A stretch of 14,806 nt of DNA from Armatimonadota bacterium (GTDB taxonomy: Bacteria; Armatimonadota; UBA5829), in NCBI GenBank assembly GCA_023474015.1, contig JAMCYN010000097.1, forward strand, positions 1-14,806. Direction: 5' to 3'. Each line of letters begins with the position of its first letter. The first letter of the stretch is position 1. The notes under the pieces are model-generated. The model searched no databases. It saw nothing but the letters and a program-made list of their open reading frames with translations, and was not told the DNA's origin. The position numbers were made by a program, and so were the translations under genes. This document shows, one piece after another, positions 7,751 to 14,806 of this stretch.

Positions 7751-7873
7751 GGGGGTATTCTTGCCCCCGACCCCTCTTCTCGGGCATTCTTGCCCATAAC
7801 GTATCTGGGCATCCAAAGGCCGGGGCAGGAATGCCCCTTGCAAGGTGCGTCCGAGGCAAGAATACCTCGGACG
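7751..7873. repeat. Cluster of four small hairpins within the importer operon
   Basis: Four stem-loops are packed in the gap between the two importer genes: 7751-7767 (GGGGG/CCCCC), 7782-7794 (GGG/CCC with a similar core), 7822-7837 (GGGGCA, GGAA loop, TGCCCC) and 7848-7873 (CGTCCGAGG/CCTCGGACG, 8-nt loop). All contain a variant of GGCARGAATRCC on the minus strand. They look like one short repeat family inserted or amplified in place. Intergenic REP hairpins in the E. coli malE-malF gap stabilise upstream mRNA, which is a plausible role here too. Confidence 0.7.
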
Positions 7874-7901
7874 ATCAGATCAAAAGTCGGCCTTCGCTGA
7901 C

Positions 7902-10316
7902 TCATCCTCCCGCCGAGAACTTCAGATCCTTCAATATTCTGAGCTGATACATCGTGAAGCCGATAAGCATGCTCCCCATTATCCAAGCCTCGCTCGTGGC
8001 GAAGCCGAACTTGAGATACATGAACGCGTTATACCAGATGTCGAGGCCGATAACGTGCGTTGCGTAGTTCGGCCCGCCGCCGGTCATCACGAACACGTTC
8101 TCCATTGCTTTGAACGCCCCGATAAATGCGCCGACGAAATTGATGATGATCAGCGGTTTGAGCATCGGGAGCACGATGTGCCTGATTTTGGCCCATATCC
8201 CAGCTGCGTCCACATCCGCTGCCTCATACATTTCTTCCGGGATGCTTTTCAAGGCAGCGAGGTATATGATGCTCGCGGGGCCCGCTCCCGCCCAGATCAC
8301 GGGCATTATCACGCAAACCATCGCCAGGCGCGAATCGTTGAGCCAGGTTTGCGGAGGGATATGCATTGTTGCGAGTATTGAGTTGAAAAGGCCCTGCGGC
8401 GTGGGATCGTAGAACCATTTCCAGAGGAACATAATCACCAGGCCGCTCGTGATCGCCGGAAGGTAATACAGCGTTCGGAAGAGCATCTTTCCACGCGGGA
8501 CCTCGGCCAGCATCAGCGCGAGAAGTATCGGTGCGAAGAACCCCATCAGCAGCGACAGCCCCACGTATTGGAAGCTGTTGAGCAGGCCGCGCCAGAACGT
8601 ATCCTGCCCCATAACCTCGATGAAGTTGTCAAAGCCCACGAACCTTGTCCCGCCGAGTATCTTGTAGTCCTGAAAAGCCATCACCATACCGCGTAGCAGC
8701 GGGTAGTAGGCCCACGTCAGGACCGACAGCAGCGCCGGCAGCATGAATATCCACGCAATCAGATGTTTCCGCTTGTGATCTCGCGTTGATGGCCGCGATT
8801 CGGATACATCGGCGGCATGCGCCCGCGCGAGATTCTTGACCTCTCTGGTGACCACGACCGCCATCAGCGCAAGCGCCCCGAGCACCACAAACCACGCGAT
8901 GAGCCGCCTCTTGCGCATCACATCCGGCGGGATGTTCCCGAGGAGCTTCGTGTTGATTCGCTGCACGCAGGCGTCGAGGAGCGCCTTCGGGTCGGCCTTG
9001 GGGTTCTGATAGATGGCCTGCATCGGCGGGTCCATCTCGTTATAGATCATCTCGCAGTTCGGGCCGTTCGGTTCCGGGCGGCCATGCTTGAATGCGTCCG
9101 CGTTGGCGTCGTACCAGGCCTTGGGGACCTCGGACATGTACTCGCTGTAGCCGTATTGCTTCAGCTTGACTGGGTTCACATACTTCCAGAGGCCGTTCTC
9201 GACGTAGCTCCGCGTGCGGATTTCGTCGGCTTTGGGACCCGACATGAACTTGATATACTCCCATGCCGCCTTGCGCACGCGTGGGTCCTTGATCTGCGTG
9301 CTCATAGCCCACATGCCGGCGTTGATTTCGTTAGCTTTGATGCCGGTAGGCCCGGCGGGCAGCGGGGCGATCCCGACCAGATTGGGGCTCAGCTCGGATC
9401 GTGCCGTGATGGCGTCGTACGTGCCCGCATACCACATCGCCAGCTTCCCACGCTTGACCTCCGTCTGGTAGTCGTCAACGATGTTAGCCACACCGTAGTA
9501 CGTTTTGCCGTTGCGGGTCCACTTGCCGCGAGTCATCTTGACGTAGAACTTCAGCGCCGTGACACCCGCCGGGGAGTTGAAAACGGCCCGGTAGCGGCCG
9601 TCCTTGCCCTTTCGGACGACATCGCCGCCCGCCTGCCATATGAAGCTGGTGAGGTAATACCCGCCCTGGGTCTTTGGGAAGAAGAACCCCCACCGGCCCT
9701 TGTCCTGGTCCGTCAGACGCTTTGAGTATTCGTAGAACTCATCCCATGTCTTTGGGGGCTTGTCTGGGTCGAGGCCGACTTCACGGAATAGGTCTTTGCG
9801 GTAGAACAGGGCCATCGCTGCCTGGAACCAGGGGATGCAGTAGACGTGCCCATTTACGGTTATGACCTTGCGAATCTCCGGATGAACGCGCGCCAAGACA
9901 TCCGGGTCGCGCTTAACGAACTCGTCCAAGGGTTGAAGGAAGTTCTGAGCGATATAAGTATGCAGCTTGCGGAAGTTGACGTAGAACACGTCCGGCGCGG
10001 TTCCTCCTGCCATTGCCAGCAGGAAATTGGATTCAGCGGCGGGACCATTGATCGTGAGACCGTTAGAGCTGATGATCTCGATTTCGGGATGCTCGCGTTG
10101 GAACTCCTCGAAAACGGCCCTGGTGGACCGCATCCATGGCGCGGTTTCATCTTTGCCTGGTAGTCCCCAGAGCCCGCCCCACAGCCTTAGAGTCACCTTT
10201 CGCGCGCAGTCGCGTTGAGACGCGCTCACGCCAGGCGCCAGCAGGAAAATTAGTGAAATACCCGCGCACAATACTGCTAAGAGTATGCGGCGGGCTATTG
10301 AGTCTCTATGATACAA
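7902..10316 (-). CDS. Solute-binding protein fused to a MalF-like ABC permease
   Basis: 804 residues in one frame. Residues 1-33 are a signal peptide with no lipobox. Residues 38-460 form an extracellular solute-binding protein of the MalE/UgpB type: VTLRLWGGLW, then LAMAGGTAPDVFYVNF (100-115), NGHVYCIPW (155-163), LFYRKDLF (170-177) and MWYAGTY. A helix at 472-490 is followed by a charged cytoplasmic linker (491-518), then six permease helices from 519. The EAA loop is MYEAADVDAAGIWAKI, then VLPMLKP (696-721). This topology is self-consistent: receptor outside, one anchor, linker inside, channel core. The TTG at 10316 is the only sensible start; no in-frame ATG or GTG precedes the signal peptide core. 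A promoter lies just upstream. The protein supplies receptor and half the channel for a sugar importer; no ATPase gene is nearby. Confidence 0.92.
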   Translation of the reverse strand: MYHRDSIARRILLAVLCAGISLIFLLAPGVSASQRDCARKVTLRLWGGLWGLPGKDETAPWMRSTRAVFEEFQREHPEIEIISSNGLTINGPAAESNFLLAMAGGTAPDVFYVNFRKLHTYIAQNFLQPLDEFVKRDPDVLARVHPEIRKVITVNGHVYCIPWFQAAMALFYRKDLFREVGLDPDKPPKTWDEFYEYSKRLTDQDKGRWGFFFPKTQGGYYLTSFIWQAGGDVVRKGKDGRYRAVFNSPAGVTALKFYVKMTRGKWTRNGKTYYGVANIVDDYQTEVKRGKLAMWYAGTYDAITARSELSPNLVGIAPLPAGPTGIKANEINAGMWAMSTQIKDPRVRKAAWEYIKFMSGPKADEIRTRSYVENGLWKYVNPVKLKQYGYSEYMSEVPKAWYDANADAFKHGRPEPNGPNCEMIYNEMDPPMQAIYQNPKADPKALLDACVQRINTKLLGNIPPDVMRKRRLIAWFVVLGALALMAVVVTREVKNLARAHAADVSESRPSTRDHKRKHLIAWIFMLPALLSVLTWAYYPLLRGMVMAFQDYKILGGTRFVGFDNFIEVMGQDTFWRGLLNSFQYVGLSLLMGFFAPILLALMLAEVPRGKMLFRTLYYLPAITSGLVIMFLWKWFYDPTPQGLFNSILATMHIPPQTWLNDSRLAMVCVIMPVIWAGAGPASIIYLAALKSIPEEMYEAADVDAAGIWAKIRHIVLPMLKPLIIINFVGAFIGAFKAMENVFVMTGGGPNYATHVIGLDIWYNAFMYLKFGFATSEAWIMGSMLIGFTMYQLRILKDLKFSAGG

Positions 10317-10344
10317 GTTCTGCGTTCCGCCCCCTGATACACCC

Positions 10345-10374
10345 AGTATAGGTCACGGCGGAACTTCGCGTCAA
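10345..10374 (-). promoter_or_regulatory. Sigma-70-type promoter of the sugar importer operon
   Basis: On the minus strand TTGACG (10374-10369) is followed after 18 bp by TATACT (10350-10345). Transcription would begin near 10338, about 20 nt before the TTG start codon. The -35 box lies 3 bp past the stop codon of the DUF2795 gene, so the importer can be transcribed independently of it. I see no clear repressor palindrome around it. Confidence 0.65.
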
Positions 10375-10377
10375 CGG

Positions 10378-10584
10378 TCAAGAAGCGCACTGAAACTTGA
10401 CTACTATGTCTTCGACGCTCCAATACCGACGTTCGGGGAGGCTTTCAATCGCGTCGAGTATTGCGTCTGGGGCATCATTTTCTTCGGCGCAGTAAAGTAG
10501 TTCCGTGCGGGAGCAGGGGAAGATAATATCGTCCAAGTAAGCTCCCAACTTTAGAGGTGTACGAATGTTTATTACAGTTGCCAT
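10378..10584 (-). CDS. DUF2795 domain protein
   Basis: 68 residues. The stretch P-C-S-R-T-E-L-L-Y-C-A-E-E-N-D-A (23-38), then AILDAIESLPERRYWSVEDI, follows the DUF2795 pattern: a Pro-x-S/T-R/K-x-E/D-L start, an A-x-x-N/N-x-A centre, and a closing LP-x-R-x-Y/F-x-S-x-x-D-V/I. The family is small, helical and of unknown function, and is best known from Actinobacteria. A strong Shine-Dalgarno, AAGGAGG, sits 8 nt before the ATG, and a promoter lies upstream. The gene ends 61 nt before the importer start. Whether it has any link to sugar uptake cannot be told from sequence. Confidence 0.75.
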   Translation of the reverse strand: MATVINIRTPLKLGAYLDDIIFPCSRTELLYCAEENDAPDAILDAIESLPERRYWSVEDIVVKFQCAS

Positions 10585-10629
10585 CAGGGGTGCCTCCTTT
10601 GAAGTATGCGGTCCCGGTAGAATTGCGTA

Positions 10630-10658
10630 TTAATACATACCCAACACTTGCGTGTAAA
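10630..10658 (-). promoter_or_regulatory. Predicted promoter of the DUF2795 gene
   Basis: On the minus strand TTTACA (10658-10653), 17 bp, then TATTAA (10635-10630). The -10 box lies in a small palindrome, GTATTAATAC, and transcription would begin about 40 nt before the ATG at 10584. Confidence 0.45.
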
Positions 10659-10931
10659 CTAACCAAGGGCTCGATGAGAACCCTCCGCATTCTTCGCTTG
10701 CAACCTTGCATAGCGATCCCATCACTACCATGTGATGATTAGGACGAGGTAAGAATCCTTCCCAACCCTGAGAAAGCAGTATAACTCGAAAGTAGTAGTA
10801 CTCTAGCATTATCTAGTATACACTATTTTTCAGGATAGTCAATATCAGATTTCGTGATATTTTGATTATGGCCGGTTTAACGGCCGTGCAACAGACCTAA
10901 TACGAGCTTGTTTAGGCGTCTAGCCAAACTG
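10659..10931. other. Non-coding AT-rich gap with palindromes
   Basis: No gene is visible. Bases 10780-10870 are clearly richer in A and T than the flanks. Three palindromes are present: AATATCA/TGATATT (10841-10847 with 10855-10861), GGCCG/CGGCC (10870-10874 with 10881-10885), and GCGTCTA/TAGACGC (10916-10922 with 10933-10939). The last overlaps the stop codon of the metal ATPase. None is followed by a good T-run, so intrinsic termination is uncertain. They may end or stabilise the ATPase mRNA or bind a regulator. Confidence 0.5.
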
Positions 10932-13283
<2,352 letters not shown>

Positions 13284-13286
13284 GTC

Positions 13287-13502
13287 CTATACGTCCACCA
13301 CAATCGCGTCGATATCGGAATCGGGTATGTCTCTGCCCGCGGAGGCAAGTGATTTCAGATGTGAGGTCACGGAGTTTGCGGCGAATCGCAGCGCCTGCTC
13401 CCGTGTGTGCGCCTCCGCGTGAACGTCCGGTATAGCCGGTACCTTAACAGATACCCAGCCTGAGTTATCCGTACTCACATCAACTTTGTAGCGTCTTATC
13501 AT
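13287..13502 (-). CDS. HicB-like small protein (no HicA partner)
   Basis: 71 residues from the ATG at 13502, preferred over a TTG one codon earlier because GGAG lies 8 nt before it. The pattern GWVSVKVPAIPDVHAEAHTR, then EQALRFAANSVTSHLK, is the HicB/UPF0150 strand-strand-helix: V-P-x-x-P-x-x-x-A-x-A-x-T-x-E-x-A. The chain ends in IDAIVVDV. No toxin frame is adjacent. Instead the metal ATPase begins 3 nt after its stop, so the two share an mRNA and probably ribosomes. It may be an orphan antitoxin-like fold reused as a metal-related accessory or regulator, or a chance neighbour. Confidence 0.7.
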   Translation of the reverse strand: MIRRYKVDVSTDNSGWVSVKVPAIPDVHAEAHTREQALRFAANSVTSHLKSLASAGRDIPDSDIDAIVVDV

Positions 13503-13585
13503 CAATCAATCTCCAAGAACGAACCCTACATGTATTCTATCGGTATTTGCCCGGCCGTGTTCCCGCCCCGGCCTATCTACGGCTC

Positions 13586-13614
13586 ATTTTACTCCCGACC
13601 GGCAACTAAGTAAA
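13586..13614 (-). promoter_or_regulatory. Predicted promoter of the HicB-like/metal ATPase operon
   Basis: On the minus strand TTTACT (13614-13609), 17 bp, then TAAAAT (13591-13586). Transcription would begin near 13579, leaving a leader of about 75 nt. No clear metal-regulator operator was found by eye. Confidence 0.5.
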
Positions 13615-13699
13615 CGCCTGAGCCGGAAAAGGGCGCTTGTCAAATTTGCGGAAACACAATGCAGTCCGGGAGGTTTCTTAATCGCGAAAGCGCGAAGTA

Positions 13700-13784
13700 G
13701 CGAAAACGCGAAAGGGAAGGGAATTCTTTATTCGAAAACCCGAAATGGCTTGAGAGGTAGAGAGTTGGAGGGTCGCGTTTTCGC
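13700..13784. repeat. Inverted repeat of a CGAAAACGCGA motif
   Basis: GCGAAAACGCGA (13700-13711) has its perfect 12-bp inverse at 13773-13784, 61 bp away. Further CGCGAAAG and CGAAAACCCGAAA variants fill 13681-13745. This low-complexity family of CGAAA runs lies in the divergent gap between the metal ATPase operon and the kinase gene. It may be a dispersed element or a transcription end structure. Confidence 0.55.
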
Positions 13785-13837
13785 GATGAAAATGAGGCTC
13801 CCCTTTGACTTGAGATGCGCCCACCGGATAACCACGT

Positions 13838-13867
13838 CTTACACTCCCCGTCGAAACCTGATAAAAT
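13838..13867 (+). promoter_or_regulatory. Predicted promoter of the kinase gene, likely leaderless
   Basis: CTTACA (13838-13843), 18 bp, then TAAAAT (13862-13867). TG stands one base before the -10 box, an extended -10 form. The ATG follows 8 nt after the box and no Shine-Dalgarno is present, so transcription would start at or next to the initiation codon. A TTGACT at 13805-13810 is an alternative -35 but lacks a good partner. Confidence 0.45.
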
Positions 13868-13875
13868 AACGAGTA

Positions 13876-14577
13876 ATGGAACGTATAGCCAGGCTTCCCC
13901 GCCTCTCTCGCAGAAAAATCGAAGAGAACACTGTAGACTACTGTCGCACGGCAGGTGGCACCAGGCCGGATCTTCGTGTGGTAGACCTCGACGGCCGCAG
14001 GCTCATTGTCAAGGACTTCAAACGCAGTGATTTCCTGTTTAGAGTAATTGTCGGTCCGATACTCATTCGCCGCGAGTTCGGCGCGCTGAGAAAGCTTCGC
14101 GGCGTGGCGGGCATACCGGAACTGGTGGGCAAGCTCGACCGCTATGCCTTTGCCATCGAGCACATTCGGGGCACTAGCCTGGAGCACGTAGAGCAGGGCT
14201 CGCTGGACAACAAGTTCTATGTCCGCCTGAGAACTGTGATTGACGATATCCACTCGCGCGGCGTTGCCCACTGTGACCTTCGCAGTCGAGGCAACGTGAT
14301 GCTCGGTGAAGACGGCCGTCCGTATGTCGTCGACTTCGCGGCCTGTGTCTATAGAGGCCGTGGGATCAACCCGTTTTTCAAATGGTTGTTTCATCAGTTC
14401 GTGTTGGCCGACAGAAACGCCGTGCTCCGAATCAAGCAGCGCACTTCCCCGGAGCTCATCACCGATCAAGACAGAGCCGAACTGGCGACCCCACTTCCGT
14501 TCGAACGCCCCGCGAAGCGATTCGGCGAAACCGTACGCAATGTTACCCGCAAGCTGCTTACCCGCAAGCAAGGCTGA
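13876..14577 (+). CDS. WaaP/RIO-like small kinase (lipopolysaccharide kinase-type fold)
   Basis: 233 residues. Kinase motifs are in order: Lys46 in LIVKDF (ATP lysine), Glu67 in RREFGAL (helix C partner), the hinge region FAIEHIRGTSL (92-102), the catalytic loop HCDLRSRGN (H132, D134, N140), and DFA (153-155) in place of DFG. The short size, the HxDL-x5-N spacing and the LGEDGRPYVVDFA run fit the Kdo/WaaP family, which phosphorylates sugars of cell-envelope glycolipids, or related RIO-like kinases. A C-terminal basic tail of about 60 residues after the kinase core has no recognised motif; the segment INPFFKWLFHQFVLADR may be membrane-associating. It stands alone, transcribed away from the metal ATPase operon. 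Substrate unknown. Confidence 0.82.
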   Translation: MERIARLPRLSRRKIEENTVDYCRTAGGTRPDLRVVDLDGRRLIVKDFKRSDFLFRVIVGPILIRREFGALRKLRGVAGIPELVGKLDRYAFAIEHIRGTSLEHVEQGSLDNKFYVRLRTVIDDIHSRGVAHCDLRSRGNVMLGEDGRPYVVDFAACVYRGRGINPFFKWLFHQFVLADRNAVLRIKQRTSPELITDQDRAELATPLPFERPAKRFGETVRNVTRKLLTRKQG

Positions 14578-14756
14578 TACGGCATCGATCTTGTCACCCG
14601 CCAAGCGTAACCAAGGCGCAACACCAGCGATACGTTACGTTAACTACTGTTTAACACCAGCGAAACAACCCCCGCCTATACTAGCGAAGCTCCGCCTCAA
14701 ACCGCCGAGTGGGGCGGGGCAAGACACGAAGCGTCTGAATGTCGTATCATACAGCC
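14578..14756. other. Short intergenic region with a small direct repeat
   Basis: AACACCAGCGA occurs at 14620-14630 and again at 14653-14663, 33 bp apart, with a GTTAAC/GTTTAAC pair between and beside them. A GC-rich weak hairpin spans about 14692-14717. The rest shows no gene. The direct repeats lie about 100 bp before the next start and could be regulator sites, but they are too short to be sure. Confidence 0.35.
14721..14750 (+). promoter_or_regulatory. Predicted promoter of the last gene, likely leaderless
   Basis: AAGACA (14721-14726), 18 bp, then TATCAT (14745-14750), and the ATG 6 nt later. There is no Shine-Dalgarno, so the mRNA would begin at the start codon. Confidence 0.4.
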
Positions 14757-14806
14757 ATGAGCATGATTACAGTTGCCGAGCTATTGGACAAACACATAAG
14801 CCTGGC
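14757..14806 (+). CDS. Start of a gene cut by the right edge
   Basis: The frame begins MSMITVAELLDKHISL and is open to the edge, 16 codons. A second ATG at 14763 is possible but would leave a longer spacer after the -10 box. The amphipathic VAELLDKHISL segment is protein-like. No family can be named from so short a piece. Confidence 0.5.
   Translation, partial: MSMITVAELLDKHISL

Larger units (their letters stand above)
13503..13875. other. Divergent intergenic region between the ATPase operon and the kinase gene
   Basis: Holds the ATPase operon promoter, the CGAAA-type inverted repeat and the kinase promoter. The long minus-strand frame passing through 13678-13875 is judged to be a shadow of the kinase gene. 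I see no small gene here. Confidence 0.6.

Noticed and set aside
8817..9725. Plus-strand frame of 302 codons opposite the binding-protein fusion
   Set aside because: The minus strand encodes a clear solute-binding protein here. The plus frame has low-complexity HRD/LRVGL composition typical of antisense reading of GC-rich genes.
7902..10316. Split of the 804-residue frame into separate receptor and permease genes
   Set aside because: There is no stop, no ribosome site and no start codon of good context between residues 460 and 520, and the anchor helix plus linker give a consistent topology.
13678..14604. Open frame of 308 codons on the minus strand
   Set aside because: It lies antisense to the kinase gene, whose motifs are ordered and complete. 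The minus-strand peptide has no recognisable domain and runs into the CGAAA repeat.

Overview
The window reads as chromosomal DNA of an uncultured, GC-rich bacterium with a Gram-negative-like secretion layout. No rRNA, tRNA or other phylogenetic marker is present. The signs that bear on taxonomy are a secreted beta-propeller protein with a C-terminal OB-like domain, a carbohydrate ABC permease with a very large external insert, a DUF2795 protein, and many short dispersed palindromic repeats. Together they recall Armatimonadota-type metagenome genomes, but that placement is a guess. Two promoters of nearly the same form (TTGACG, 17-18 bp, TATACT) indicate an ordinary primary sigma factor. Two genes carry a -10 box 6-8 nt before the ATG and no Shine-Dalgarno, so leaderless transcripts are likely as well.

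Layout. (1) 1-350: a possible gene edge, a strong plus-strand promoter and a long leader carrying a dispersed repeat. (2) 351-3749: a secreted protein of 1132 residues with seven propeller blades of about 58 residues, an Ig-like segment, a middle region of unknown fold and an OB-like tail. (3) 3750-5410: 1.6 kb of non-coding repeats, including a palindromic element and an exact 586-bp tandem duplication built from five copies of a core of about 158 bp. (4) 5411-5838: a HicB-HicA toxin-antitoxin pair. (5) 10316 down to 5846, minus strand: two genes for a CUT1-type sugar importer. The first fuses a solute-binding protein to a MalF-like permease. The second is a MalG-like permease with five tandem external modules inserted after its first membrane helix. 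A cluster of small hairpins lies between them. (6) 10584-10378, minus: a small DUF2795 protein with its own promoter. (7) 13502-10932, minus: a HicB-like protein followed 3 nt later by a P1B heavy-metal ATPase with a mixed metal-site signature. (8) 13876-14577, plus: a small WaaP/RIO-like kinase. (9) 14757-14806: the start of one more gene, cut by the window edge.

The most unusual item is the importer. Its substrate receptor is covalently part of one permease, and the partner permease carries about 365 extra external residues in the loop topologically equivalent to the MalF P2 loop, which contacts maltose-binding protein. No ATPase gene is present, so an ATPase encoded elsewhere, probably shared MsiK/MalK-style, is implied. 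Family assignments come from motifs read by eye; no database search was run.
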